64,000 bases of DNA. It comes from Pseudogemmobacter sp044142105 (lineage in GTDB: Bacteria > Pseudomonadota > Alphaproteobacteria > Rhodobacterales > Rhodobacteraceae). This document shows positions 17,557 to 26,464 of the stretch, in pieces (the stretch's first letter is position 1; every line of letters starts with the position of its first letter). A program made the position numbers and the translations under genes. The stretch covers positions 186,001 to 250,000 of the forward strand of contig NZ_JBGTYM010000003.1 of the NCBI RefSeq assembly GCF_044142105.1, read 5' to 3'. The notes below the pieces were generated by a model. The model was not told the DNA's origin and did not search any database. It was given only the letters and a program-made list of their open reading frames with translations.

Positions 17557-17685
17557 CAGACTCAGCAAAGACCGATGCGCCGGGAGGGGTGCATCCGGCG
17601 GGCCCGTCCTGTCGCAGGTTCATGGGGAGTATCAACTTGTCCGGTCGCTCTTTTCCCGCCGTCTCGGCGGGAACTTCGGTTTGCC

Positions 17686-19503
17686 ATGCAATCCGCTGAT
17701 CCAGATCGCATGCTCGGCGGCAGCAGCCTGCGCTATCGGCTGCGTCTGGCGCTGCGCGAGCCGACGACGCTGATCGGGGTGCTGATGGCGGCGCTGTTCC
17801 TGTATCTGATCCTCGTCCCGATCATTTCGATCCTGGCCGATGCGATCACGGTGCAGTTCGGCGACGAACGCCGTACTAAGACCGACGAAGGCGGGCTGAC
17901 GCTCTACTATCTGGGCCGCGCCTTCACCTCGCCCGTCGCGCAGAACCTGTTCTGGGTACCCCTGTTGAACACGTTGAAGGTCGGTTTCGGCGCCATCGTC
18001 ATCTCGCTGGTTGTCGGCGGCTTCCTGGCTTGGCTGATCGCGCGGACCGACATGTTCGGCCGCCGCTGGTTCGCCACCGCGCTGATCGTGCCCTACATGC
18101 TGCCCGCCTGGACCTTTGCGCTGGCCTGGACCACGCTGTTCAAGAACCGCACCATCGGCGGTCAGCCCGGCTGGCTGGAGAGCATGGGATTCAGCCCGCC
18201 CGACTGGCTGGCCTATGGGCAGTTTCCGATCACCGTCATCCTGGCGCTGCATTACACGCCCTTCGTGATCCTGCTGTTCGGATCGGCCCTGAAGCGGTTC
18301 GACAGCCAGCTGGAGGATTCCGCGCGCATCCTGGGTGCCTCGGGCCGCGCGGTCGCCTGGCAGGTGATCCTGCCCTTGATGCGACCGGCCCTGATGTCGG
18401 CCGTGGTGCTGATCTTCGCCAAATGCCTGGGCGAGTTCGGCGTGCCCTATGTGCTTGGCCTGCCGGTGAATTTCGACGTGCTGGCGACCTCGCTCTACCG
18501 CTCGATCAGCTCGCGCCAGACCGGGGTGGCGGGGGTGCTGGCAGGCGCCATCATGCTGATCGGGATGATCGCGATCCTGGTCGATGCCTATCTGGCGCGG
18601 GAGGCGCGGCGCTTCGTAACCGTGGGTTCCAAAGGGTCGATGAACCGCCAGTCGCGGCTGAAATCCTGGCGCTGGCCGGCCAGCGGCTTCGCCATGGCGG
18701 TCTTTGTCGTCTCGGTCTGCCTGCCGCTGCTGACCCTGGCGCTGTCCACCGTGATGCGCCAGCCCGGCAACTTCTCCTGGTCGAACTTCACGCTGGATTA
18801 CTGGATCGGCACCGACCTGCCCACCGTCGCCATGCGCACCGGCATCCTGCTCAGCCCCGATCTGTGGCAGGCTGCGGTGAACACGATCACCATCGTCGGC
18901 ACCGCCTCGATCGGATCGGGCCTGCTGGGCATCCTGACCGGCTATGTCGTGGTCCGCACCCCCTGGCGCCCGCTGGCGGTGTTCCTGCGGCAAGTCACCT
19001 TTATGCCCTATCTGGTGCCTGGCATCGCCTTTGCCGCGGCCTATCTGTCGCTCTTTGCGGTGGCGCGCGGCCCGGTGCCCGCCCTTTATGGGACCACCGC
19101 CATCCTGATCCTGGCCCTGATGGCCGATCAGATGCCCTATGCCTCGCGCGCCGGGATTTCGGCGATGATGCAGCTGGGCAAGGACCCTGAGGAGGCCGCG
19201 CAAGTCGTGGGCGCGGGCTGGCTGCGGCGGATGGTCTGGGTGGTGATCCCGATCCAGAAGGGATCGCTGGTGACCGGCATCCTTCTCCCGTTCATCTCGG
19301 GCATCAAGGGCCTGTCGCTCTTCGTCATCCTCGCCGTGCCCGCGACCGATGTGCTGACGACTTTCTCGCTGCGGCTGGTCGATTACAACTACACCCAGGC
19401 GGCCAACGCCGTGGTGCTGATCATCGCGGGCCTAGCCTATGGCGGCACCGTTATGGCGCAGCGCCTGACCCGCACCAATCTTGCCGAAGGACTTGGAACC
19501 TGA
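17686..19503 (+). CDS. ABC transporter permease, two fused membrane domains
   Basis: 605 residues from the ATG at 17686 (MQSADPDRML). A long upstream extension of the frame is non-coding regulatory DNA. About 12 membrane segments in two halves, with EAA loops EDSARILGASGRAVAWQV and EEAAQVVGAGWLRRMVWV. Unusually for this family, the permease and ATPase genes come first and the binding proteins last in the operon. The ATPase ATG overlaps the stop (TGATG). Probably serves all three binding proteins encoded at 20666, 21822 and 22946. Confidence 0.88.
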   Translation: MQSADPDRMLGGSSLRYRLRLALREPTTLIGVLMAALFLYLILVPIISILADAITVQFGDERRTKTDEGGLTLYYLGRAFTSPVAQNLFWVPLLNTLKVGFGAIVISLVVGGFLAWLIARTDMFGRRWFATALIVPYMLPAWTFALAWTTLFKNRTIGGQPGWLESMGFSPPDWLAYGQFPITVILALHYTPFVILLFGSALKRFDSQLEDSARILGASGRAVAWQVILPLMRPALMSAVVLIFAKCLGEFGVPYVLGLPVNFDVLATSLYRSISSRQTGVAGVLAGAIMLIGMIAILVDAYLAREARRFVTVGSKGSMNRQSRLKSWRWPASGFAMAVFVVSVCLPLLTLALSTVMRQPGNFSWSNFTLDYWIGTDLPTVAMRTGILLSPDLWQAAVNTITIVGTASIGSGLLGILTGYVVVRTPWRPLAVFLRQVTFMPYLVPGIAFAAAYLSLFAVARGPVPALYGTTAILILALMADQMPYASRAGISAMMQLGKDPEEAAQVVGAGWLRRMVWVVIPIQKGSLVTGILLPFISGIKGLSLFVILAVPATDVLTTFSLRLVDYNYTQAANAVVLIIAGLAYGGTVMAQRLTRTNLAEGLGT

Positions 19504-20669
19504 TGCCCGACATCACCCTGAGCAATGTCCAGAAATCCTATGGCGCTGGCCCGAATGCCGTCCGCGACCTGGACCTGAAGATCGGCAATGGCGAGTTCAT
19601 GTGCCTTCTCGGCCCGTCGGGCTGTGGCAAGACCACCACCCTTCGCATGATCGCGGGACTCGAGAACCTCACCGGAGGCCGGATCGAGGTGGGCGATCAG
19701 GTCATCGACTGCCCGGCCAGCGGCCAGTTCGTGGGGCCAGAGAAACGCGGGATGGGGCTGGTGTTTCAGTCCTATGCGCTCTGGCCGCACCTGACGATCG
19801 AGCGGAATGTCGATTTTGGCTTGCGCCTGCGCAAGGTCGCGAAGGCTGAGCGTGAAGACCGGGTCGCCAAGGTCATGAAGGCGCTGGATATCGAGAAATA
19901 CCGCAAGCGCTATCCCAGCCAGCTTTCCGGCGGTCAGCAGCAGCGCGTCGCGCTGGCCCGCATGCTTGCCGTGAACCCCAGCGTGCTTTTGCTGGACGAA
20001 CCGCTGTCAAACCTTGACGCAAGGTTACGGCTGGAAATGCGGACCGAGCTGAAACGCATCCATGCCGAGTTTGGCACCACCATCGTCTTCGTGACCCATG
20101 ACCAATGGGAGGCAATGACGCTGGCCACCCAGATCGCGGTGATGAACGAAGGCACGCTGCAGCAGATCGGCTCGCCGAATGACATCTACGACCGTCCCGC
20201 CAACCGCTTCGTCGCGGAATTCGTCGGCAGCCCGCCGATCAATATCGTCGAGGTTTCGGGCAACAACGCGCTGGACCGCAGTCTGAAGAGCTGGCTTCGG
20301 ACACGGCTGGGCGAAGGGCTTGCGATCGGCTCGGTCGGGCTGCGCCCCGAAGCCCTGCAGATCGCCGCGACCGAACTCGCCGTGCCGAAGGGCCATTTCT
20401 CGCACGAGGCGCAGGTGACGGGCATCCTGCCCACCGGCGGCAGCTGGATCATCGAGCTGAACATCGAGGGCCGGGTGGTCTTTCTGACCACGACCACCAG
20501 CCCGAGCCTGCGCGGGGGGGAAAGGGTCTGGCTGCACGCCCGCCCCACGGCGCTGCACGTGTTTGACAAGGAAGGAAACCGGCTGACCAAGGCCGACAGC
20601 GCCCTTCTGCGCGCCGAGGAGGGCGTGCAGGTGGTGCGGGACACAAGAGAAAACGGGAGGAATGGATGA
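19503..20669 (+). CDS. ABC transporter ATP-binding protein
   Basis: 388 residues. Walker A GPSGCGKTT (37-45), Q-loop LVFQSYALWPH, signature LSGGQQQRVALARM, Walker B VLLLDEPLSNLDA and switch VTHDQWEAM. A long C-terminal regulatory domain (about 240-388) ends in a basic and acidic tail. Its start overlaps the permease stop, and its end overlaps the first binding-protein start (ATGA), so these three are coupled. Confidence 0.92.
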   Translation: MPDITLSNVQKSYGAGPNAVRDLDLKIGNGEFMCLLGPSGCGKTTTLRMIAGLENLTGGRIEVGDQVIDCPASGQFVGPEKRGMGLVFQSYALWPHLTIERNVDFGLRLRKVAKAEREDRVAKVMKALDIEKYRKRYPSQLSGGQQQRVALARMLAVNPSVLLLDEPLSNLDARLRLEMRTELKRIHAEFGTTIVFVTHDQWEAMTLATQIAVMNEGTLQQIGSPNDIYDRPANRFVAEFVGSPPINIVEVSGNNALDRSLKSWLRTRLGEGLAIGSVGLRPEALQIAATELAVPKGHFSHEAQVTGILPTGGSWIIELNIEGRVVFLTTTTSPSLRGGERVWLHARPTALHVFDKEGNRLTKADSALLRAEEGVQVVRDTRENGRNG

Positions 20670-21754
20670 AGGGACTACTGACGACGGTTGCCGCCGGTGT
20701 TATCGCCGGATCGGCTATGGCCCAGGATTTCGACCTTGACGCGCTGGTCGAGGCGGCAAAGGGCGAACCGCCGACCACGGTCTATGCCGTGACCGGGAAG
20801 ATCGTCGAGACGGCCGAGGCCTTCAACGCCAAATACGGCCTGAACGTCACCGGCAAGAAGGTGAACGAGGCAGGTCAGGTCGATCTTCTGATCCGCGAAC
20901 ATCAGGCAGGCAGTATCACCGGATCGGTCTCGCTGGCGTCGGATGTCGCGGTCATTGTCACCGACCTGGTCGCGCAGGGCGTGGTCGAAAGCTGGGTTCC
21001 CGGCGATATCGCCCAGCATCTGGCCGAAAGCGCCCGCGATCCGCTTGTCGTGGTCAGCGATCCGCATGTCTGGGCCTACAATTCCGAAGCGCAAGACACA
21101 TGCCCGGTGACGAATGTCTGGCAGCTGGTCGATCCGGACTTTGCGCGGCTGGTCGCGATCATGGATCCGCTGGAAAAGCCGATGTATGCGGACTGGTTCA
21201 ACCAGCTGGCCGAGCATCACGACGATGCGATGGCCGCCGCCTATGAGGCGCATTACGGCAAACCTTTTGAGGGCGACAGTGCCACCGACGCCTGGGTCCG
21301 CGCCTTTGCCGCCAATGGCCCCCTTGTCGCCGACAGCAGCGGTGTCGCGGATGCCATCGGCGCGCCGGGGCAGGAGAAGCCCTTCTTCGGCATGCTCTCG
21401 GCCGCCAAGTTTCGCGACAATGCCGACAAGGGCTATAAGCTGGCGATCTGTAGCGGGATGCAGCCCTTCGCGGGTTGGCTTTACCCCGGGCTGGGCGTCA
21501 TCGCCAAAGGCACCCCCGCGCCCAATACCGCCAAGCTGTTCATTCATTACCTGCTGACCGAAGAGGGCATCGCCGCGCAAAGCGTGGATGGCAAGATCCC
21601 CGCCGATCCGCGGATCGGCCTGCCGGCTGAAGAAGCCTCGGGCATCGGCGCCCATCTGGGCGAGCTGATGGTCTGGGACACCGCCAGTTCGGACTCCGAT
21701 CTGGAGCGCCGGCAGGACTGGCAGGACATCTGGATGACGGAACTGAACCGCTGA
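20666..21754 (+). CDS. Periplasmic binding protein 1 of 3 tandem paralogues
   Basis: 362 residues, signal peptide MKGLLTTVAAGVIAGSAMA cut before QDF. Extracellular solute-binding fold. Together with the genes at 21822 and 22946 it shares the N-terminal block FDLDALVEAAK, the TGKI segment, the cysteine pair (DTCPVTN and ICSGM) that could form a disulfide, ADWFNQ, SAAKFRDN and the C-terminal RQDWQDIW. It is the most divergent of the three. Followed by a 67-nt gap with its own ribosome site for the second copy. Ligand unknown. An organophosphate is suggested only by the neighbourhood. Confidence 0.85.
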   Translation: MKGLLTTVAAGVIAGSAMAQDFDLDALVEAAKGEPPTTVYAVTGKIVETAEAFNAKYGLNVTGKKVNEAGQVDLLIREHQAGSITGSVSLASDVAVIVTDLVAQGVVESWVPGDIAQHLAESARDPLVVVSDPHVWAYNSEAQDTCPVTNVWQLVDPDFARLVAIMDPLEKPMYADWFNQLAEHHDDAMAAAYEAHYGKPFEGDSATDAWVRAFAANGPLVADSSGVADAIGAPGQEKPFFGMLSAAKFRDNADKGYKLAICSGMQPFAGWLYPGLGVIAKGTPAPNTAKLFIHYLLTEEGIAAQSVDGKIPADPRIGLPAEEASGIGAHLGELMVWDTASSDSDLERRQDWQDIWMTELNR

Positions 21755-21821
21755 AACCACCCGGGCCCGCCGTCCGGGGAGGGATGCCGGGTCCGGCCAT
21801 AGGAAAGAGGGAGGAACAAGA

Positions 21822-22922
21822 ATGAAAAAGACCATCACTTCTGCGCTGGCCCTGTTCATCGGGCTGGGTGCGGCGCAAGCCGAAGACTTCAATCTGGATG
21901 CGCTGATCGAGGCCGCGAAATCCGAGCCGCCGCTGACCGTCTATGACTCGACCGGCAAGATCACCGAAATGGCCGACGCGTTCTCGGCGAAATACGGGCT
22001 GAAGGCCGAGGGCATCAAGAGCAAAGCCACCGCGCAGTTGGAAACCGTCATCCGCGAGGTGCAGTCGGGCAATGTGCAGACCGATGTGTCCTTCATTTCG
22101 GACGTGCCCGCCGCCATCGGCCAGCTTCTGCCCGGCGGCTTCGCCGAAAGCTGGGTGCCGCCGGATCTGGCCGCCGATATCGCGCCCGTGGCGCAGAATC
22201 CGCTGCTGATCGTTAGCAGCCCGAATATCCTGGCCTATAGCACCGCCCTTTTCGACAAATGCCCGATCACCAACATCTGGCAGCTGACCGATGCCGACTG
22301 GAAGGGCAAGGTCTCGATGCAGGACCCGCTGGGCAAACCGTCCTACACCGACTGGTTCAATCAGATGCGCAGCCATGCGGATGACAAGGTGGCCGCCGCC
22401 TATGAGGCCCATTACGGCAAGAAGCTGGAGACCACCTATGGCAGCGCGACCGAGGCCTTCGTTGCGGCCCTTGCCGCCAACAGCCCGCTTTTGACCGACA
22501 GCGATAGCGCCGCCGCCGAGGCGGTTGCTGCCCCAGGCCAGACCGAGCCCTTCATCGGCCTCGTTTCAGCCGCCAAGTTCCGCGACAACGAAGGCGCGGG
22601 CTTTACCCTGGGTCTGTGTTCCGGCGTAGACCCGATCATCGGCTTTTCCAGCGGCACGGTCGGCCTGATCGTCAAGGGCACCGACAGCCCGAACGCGGCT
22701 AAGCTCTTTGTCCACTATGCCCTGACCGCCGAAGGCATCGCGCCGCAGGCGGCGGATGGCAAGGTTTCGTCGAACAAGTCGGTCGGGCTGCCTGCCGATG
22801 AACCCTCGGGCATCGCCGCGCATCTGGACGAGGTGCTGGCCTATGATCCCTCTACCGGGCTGGAAGACTGGGAGTCCCGCCAGGACTGGCAGGATTTCTG
22901 GCGTCTGGCCTATGCGCGCTGA
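21822..22922 (+). CDS. Periplasmic binding protein 2 of 3 tandem paralogues
   Basis: 366 residues, signal peptide MKKTITSALALFIGLGAAQA. Clear paralogue of its neighbours: FNLDALIEAAKSEPPLTVYD, KCPITNIWQL, TDWFNQM, SAAKFRDNEGAG, LCSGVDP and RQDWQDFW. Strong ribosome site AGAGGGAGGAA in front. It resembles the third copy (22946) more than the first, for example the stretch LTVYDSTGKI against ITVYDSTGKI. This suggests stepwise duplication. It probably delivers a related but distinct ligand to the single permease at 17686. Confidence 0.86.
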   Translation: MKKTITSALALFIGLGAAQAEDFNLDALIEAAKSEPPLTVYDSTGKITEMADAFSAKYGLKAEGIKSKATAQLETVIREVQSGNVQTDVSFISDVPAAIGQLLPGGFAESWVPPDLAADIAPVAQNPLLIVSSPNILAYSTALFDKCPITNIWQLTDADWKGKVSMQDPLGKPSYTDWFNQMRSHADDKVAAAYEAHYGKKLETTYGSATEAFVAALAANSPLLTDSDSAAAEAVAAPGQTEPFIGLVSAAKFRDNEGAGFTLGLCSGVDPIIGFSSGTVGLIVKGTDSPNAAKLFVHYALTAEGIAPQAADGKVSSNKSVGLPADEPSGIAAHLDEVLAYDPSTGLEDWESRQDWQDFWRLAYAR

Positions 22923-22945
22923 ACCGAATTTTCAGAGGTAACAGC

Positions 22946-24046
22946 ATGAAAAGACTTGTTTTCACGGCAGCAGTGCTGACCGTGTCGGCCCTGCCCGCGC
23001 TGGCGCAGGATTTCGATCTGAACGCCCTGATCGAGGCGGCGAAGGCCGAACCGCCGATCACGGTCTATGACTCGACCGGGAAGATCGTCGACATGGCCGA
23101 GGCCTTCAGTGCCAAATACGGCATCCAGGCGACGGGCGAGAAGGTTTCGGCCACGGCACAGCTTGAGATGCTGATCCGCGAACATCAGTCGGGCAATGTC
23201 CTGGGTGATGTGGCGCTTCTGACCGACACGCCCGCCGCCATCGCGCAGCTTCTGCCGACCGGGGTCGTGGAAAGCTGGGTGCCGCCGGATCTTGAGGCGG
23301 ACATCCCGGAAAGCTACCGCAACCCGCTGGCGATCTCGACCAATGCCAATGTCTGGGCTTACAACACCGAGGCCCATACGGAATGCCCGATCAAGAATAT
23401 CTGGCAACTGACCGAGCCGGAATGGAAGGGCAGGGTCGCGATCATCGATCCGCTGACCAAGGGCACATATACCGACTGGTTCAACCAGATGGCGACGCGT
23501 GGCGAAGAACCACTGCGAGCCGCCTATGAGGCCCATTTCGGCAAGCCTTTGGAGACAGATCAGCCTTCGGCCGCCGCTGCCTGGCTGGCCGCGATGGGGG
23601 CGAATGGCCCGCTGGTCGCCGATGGCGATGACCGCGTGTCGGAAGCCGTGGGTGCGCCGGGCCAGGCCGAGCCTTTCGTAGGCCTCCTCAGTTCGGCCAA
23701 GTTCCGCGACAATGCCGACAAGGGCTACAAGCTGGGCCTCTGTGCCGGCATGGAACCGTGGGTCGGCTGGAGCTACACCAAGCTAGGCCTGATCGCCACG
23801 GGAACCGACAGCCCCAGCGCTGCAAAGCTGTTCATCCACTATGTCCTGACCGAGGAAGGCATCCTGCCCCAGATGAGGGATGGCAAGATGCCGACTTCGA
23901 CCAAGATCGCGCTTCCGGCAGATGAACCCTCGGGTCTTGCCGCCCATCTGGACGCGCTTTTCCCCTATGACGCCGCAACCGGCCTGGATGACTGGGACAC
24001 CCGTCAGGACTGGCAGGATTTCTGGCGCGTCTTTTACCAGCGCTGA
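22946..24046 (+). CDS. Periplasmic binding protein 3 of 3 tandem paralogues
   Basis: 366 residues, signal peptide MKRLVFTAAVLTVSALPALA cut before QDF. Carries all family landmarks of the tandem set: FDLNALIEAAKAEPPITVYD, ECPIKNIWQL, TDWFNQMA, SSAKFRDNADKG, LCAGMEP and RQDWQDFW. It starts 23 nt after the second copy, preceded by CAGAGGTAACAGC, a reasonable ribosome site. Last binding protein before the phosphatase genes, with a hairpin at 24063 between. Confidence 0.86.
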   Translation: MKRLVFTAAVLTVSALPALAQDFDLNALIEAAKAEPPITVYDSTGKIVDMAEAFSAKYGIQATGEKVSATAQLEMLIREHQSGNVLGDVALLTDTPAAIAQLLPTGVVESWVPPDLEADIPESYRNPLAISTNANVWAYNTEAHTECPIKNIWQLTEPEWKGRVAIIDPLTKGTYTDWFNQMATRGEEPLRAAYEAHFGKPLETDQPSAAAAWLAAMGANGPLVADGDDRVSEAVGAPGQAEPFVGLLSSAKFRDNADKGYKLGLCAGMEPWVGWSYTKLGLIATGTDSPSAAKLFIHYVLTEEGILPQMRDGKMPTSTKIALPADEPSGLAAHLDALFPYDAATGLDDWDTRQDWQDFWRVFYQR

Positions 24047-24062
24047 CACCTCCCAGCGCTTT

Positions 24063-24089
24063 CGGCGGGTCGCTCCACACGGCCCGCCG
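24063..24089. other. Intercistronic hairpin
   Basis: CGGCGGG and CCCGCCG pair perfectly across a 13-nt loop, between the last binding-protein gene and the first phosphatase gene. There is no U run. It may trim or stabilise the upstream message. It is not a strong intrinsic terminator. Confidence 0.4.
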
Positions 24090-24110
24090 ACCCTGAACAT
24101 GAGAAGCAAG

Positions 24111-24944
24111 ATGACCGATCATATCCTGACCGCGGCAATACGCGCAGCCCGCCTTCCGGCCGCCGAACTGGTGGCGGCCTTCCGGGGCCAGATGAAGGTG
24201 GATTTCAAGGTCGACCGCCACGATCCGGTCACCGTCTATGACCGTCAAGCCGAGGCGATGATCCGCGAGGCAATCTTCCGAGATGTGCCGGACTCTACCT
24301 TCATGGGGGAAGAGGGCGGCTCGACCGGCGGTGGCGCCGTGCACTGGTTCGTCGATCCGATTGACGGCACATCGAATTTCGCCTGCGGCATCGCTTTCTG
24401 GTGCACCTCTGTCGGTGCCGTCGTGGATGGTCAGGTGGTCGCCGGGGCGATCTATGATCCGATGGCGGATGACCTCTTCTCGGCCAATGCCGAGGGCGCC
24501 TGGCTCAACGGCAAGCCGCTGATCTCGGCAAACGCGCCGCCCGAGGAAAACGCCACCCTTATCTGCGGCTATCCCGTCACACGCGACTTCCGGCTGGATG
24601 GCAAGGAACTGTCTCTGGCGCGGCTGGGCCGCCTGATCGAGACGGTCGCCACCCTGCGTCGCCCTGGCAGTGCGGCCCTGTCGCTTGCCCATGTGGCGGC
24701 GGGCTGGGCTGATGCGGCGGCGGGATTTGGGGTCAACCCCTGGGATGTGACCGCCGGGAAGTTGATCGTCGAGCGGGCAGGGGGGCGCTACCTGCCCTTT
24801 CACCTGGGCAAATGTCCCGAAGACGCCCCCGCCCACCATCATCCCGGCTATCTCGCCCTGCGTGGCGGCGCCGATTACCCCACGCTGCAGGCCCTGGCCG
24901 ATGAAATCTCAACTGGTCGCGCCCAGCGGGCACAGGTCGCATGA
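24111..24944 (+). CDS. Inositol monophosphatase family protein 1
   Basis: 277 residues. Metal and substrate motifs of the lithium-sensitive phosphatase fold are complete: FMGEEGG (Glu pair), WFVDPIDGTSNFACG (Asp-Pro-Ile-Asp-Gly-Thr) and NPWDVTAGKLIVERAGG. Cytoplasmic. The family hydrolyses inositol-1-phosphate, histidinol phosphate, fructose-1,6-bisphosphate or PAP, so the exact substrate is open. Start at 24111 chosen over an in-frame ATG at 24099. Lies 64 nt after the binding proteins and 18 nt before an operator. A second family member follows at 25014. Confidence 0.9.
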   Translation: MTDHILTAAIRAARLPAAELVAAFRGQMKVDFKVDRHDPVTVYDRQAEAMIREAIFRDVPDSTFMGEEGGSTGGGAVHWFVDPIDGTSNFACGIAFWCTSVGAVVDGQVVAGAIYDPMADDLFSANAEGAWLNGKPLISANAPPEENATLICGYPVTRDFRLDGKELSLARLGRLIETVATLRRPGSAALSLAHVAAGWADAAAGFGVNPWDVTAGKLIVERAGGRYLPFHLGKCPEDAPAHHHPGYLALRGGADYPTLQALADEISTGRAQRAQVA

Positions 24945-24962
24945 AAGCCCATCACAATCCCG

Positions 24963-24978
24963 TTGCACTCCTGTGCAA
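24963..24978. promoter_or_regulatory. LacI-type operator C
   Basis: TTGCACTCCTGTGCAA: a perfect 6-4-6 inverted repeat and the best member of the set found at 17306, 17505 and 29190. It lies between the two inositol-monophosphatase-type genes, 35 nt before the second start. This implies an internal promoter, so the phosphatase part may be expressed separately from the transporter. Confidence 0.65.
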
Positions 24979-25013
24979 AACTTGCCATCACAGCGGCACC
25001 CAAGGATGACCCA

Positions 25014-25856
25014 ATGACACTTGATCCCGAAGCCCTTGACCGCCGCGAAACGTTCCTGCGCGACCTGATCGCCACCGCCGCCGCGCTGGCCTCGGCGGGC
25101 TTCGCGCGTCAGATCGGCCAACCCATCGGCATGAAGGGCCCGCAGGATTACCTGACCGAGACCGACGGCCAGGTCGAGGCGCATGTGAAGGCGCGGATCG
25201 CGCAGGCCTTCCCCGAAGACGGCTTCCTGGGCGAGGAAACCGGTGGCAATCCCGGCGCGCAGGCCTGGGTGGTGGACCCGATTGATGGCACGGCGAATTT
25301 TGCCCGCGCCATTCCGCATTTCTGCATCGCCATTGCCTTTGTCGCGAATGGCGAGACCCAGTTGGGCGCCATCACCAACCCGATCCTCGACGACCGGTAC
25401 TTCGCCCGCCTGGGTCGCGGCGCCACGCTGAACGGCAAGGCAATCCATGTCTCGGGCACCAAGGACATCACTGCTACCAGTTTCGAGATGGGATGGTCCA
25501 ACCGGCTGCCGAACAGCGAGTACATCACCGCCGTCAGTGACCTCCTCGCCGCGGGCAGCAACGTCCGGCGCGGCGGTTGTGGCGCGTTGGGCCTTGCCTA
25601 CGTCGCCGATGGCCGCAGCGACGGCTATGCCGAGTTGCACATGAATTCCTGGGATTGCCTTGCCGGGCTTCTGCTGGTGCGCGAAGCGGGCGGGGTGACT
25701 GGCCCCTTCCTTTCGCTGGGTGGGCTTACCGAAGGCGCGCCCGTTCTGGCCGCTAGCCCCGATGTCGCCGCGATCCTGTCTCTCGCCTCCGGCATTCCGC
25801 TTCTCGATGGCCCGGACCTTCTGGCCAAACCGCAACACCTGGCAAGGACCGCCTAA
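25014..25856 (+). CDS. Inositol monophosphatase family protein 2
   Basis: 280 residues. Motifs FLGEETGG, WVVDPIDGTANFARAIP and NSWDCLAGLLLVREAGG are all in place, so the enzyme should be active. It differs from its upstream relative at many positions, so this is an old duplication or a second recruitment rather than a recent copy. ATG at 25014 after the ribosome site AAGGA. The stop overlaps the next start (TAATG). An importer cluster with two such enzymes points to phosphorylated polyols, sugars or inositol as cargo. The actual substrate is unproven. Confidence 0.9.
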   Translation: MTLDPEALDRRETFLRDLIATAAALASAGFARQIGQPIGMKGPQDYLTETDGQVEAHVKARIAQAFPEDGFLGEETGGNPGAQAWVVDPIDGTANFARAIPHFCIAIAFVANGETQLGAITNPILDDRYFARLGRGATLNGKAIHVSGTKDITATSFEMGWSNRLPNSEYITAVSDLLAAGSNVRRGGCGALGLAYVADGRSDGYAELHMNSWDCLAGLLLVREAGGVTGPFLSLGGLTEGAPVLAASPDVAAILSLASGIPLLDGPDLLAKPQHLARTA

Positions 25857-26464
25857 TGGCCCCGCATTATGACCGCCCGCCGATCAGCCGCGTCTATGAA
25901 AACTTGCCTGGCTACGGCGTGGATCTTTATGTTGGCGGCCGCGAGGGGGCTTCGGATGTGCGGCTCCTGCGCGCCAACGGAATCAGCACGGTGCTGAATT
26001 GTGCCGTGAACCTGGATTTCAACTATGTCGCCACGCCGGACGAGGTGTCGCATGACAGCCGTGTCGAGTATGGCCCTGCTCCGATCCGCTATTACAAGCT
26101 GGGCATCGTCGACGGGCCGGGCAATCCCGACACGATGATGCTGGCGGGTTATTACCAGTTGCGCGGGGCGCTGGACCAGGTGCTGCCGGAAAAGGCCAGC
26201 TACCCGTTTCGCGAACGCGGCAACCTGCTGGTGAACTGCCGGGCGGGACGGTCGCGCTCGGTTATCCTTGCGGCCCTGTTCCTGCATCTGCATATCCCGG
26301 CCGAATTCCCCACACTGCTTGCCGCCATCGACCACATCCGCGAAAAGCGTGCGCTTCGCCCCGACGAATGGCATGAGACGCCCAAACCCATGCTGATCGC
26401 CGCGGCCGAGCGGACGGTGGGCTGGGTCCGCCTGCTTGAGTCCCATCACGAGGCGGCCGAGTGA
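25856..26464 (+). CDS. Cys-based (dual-specificity type) phosphatase
   Basis: 202 residues. The CX5R active-site loop is VNCRAGRSRS with Cys128 and Arg134. A candidate general-acid Asp is in LGIVDGPGN (Asp86). The residue before the Cys is Asn rather than the near-universal His of this class, a notable variant. The helix after the loop (SVILAALFLHLH) is typical. Overlaps both neighbours by a few bases, hence tightly co-expressed with IMPase 2 and the metallophosphoesterase. Family members act on phosphoproteins, phosphoinositides or small phosphate esters. In this context a small-molecule substrate is more likely. Confidence 0.82.
   Translation: MAPHYDRPPISRVYENLPGYGVDLYVGGREGASDVRLLRANGISTVLNCAVNLDFNYVATPDEVSHDSRVEYGPAPIRYYKLGIVDGPGNPDTMMLAGYYQLRGALDQVLPEKASYPFRERGNLLVNCRAGRSRSVILAALFLHLHIPAEFPTLLAAIDHIREKRALRPDEWHETPKPMLIAAAERTVGWVRLLESHHEAAE

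Larger units (their letters stand above)
17267..17685. promoter_or_regulatory. Divergent promoter region between two ABC operons
   Basis: 419 bases without a gene. They contain two TGCAC-N4-GTGCA operators (17306 and 17505), a TTTTGC-N4-GCAAAA palindrome (17484), a good plus-strand promoter (17528) and a minus-strand TTGACA (complement of 17346-17351) pointing at the AfuA-like gene. In the minus direction operator A would lie just downstream of the -10 position, as for a classical repressor. The plus-strand frame that runs through this stretch into the permease has no start signal and is not taken as coding. Confidence 0.65.

Noticed and set aside
7151..24046. Ferric iron uptake as the function of the three ABC importers.
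   Set aside because: Only the default family name supports it. I see no Fur-type site, no siderophore or reductase gene, and five phosphatases instead.
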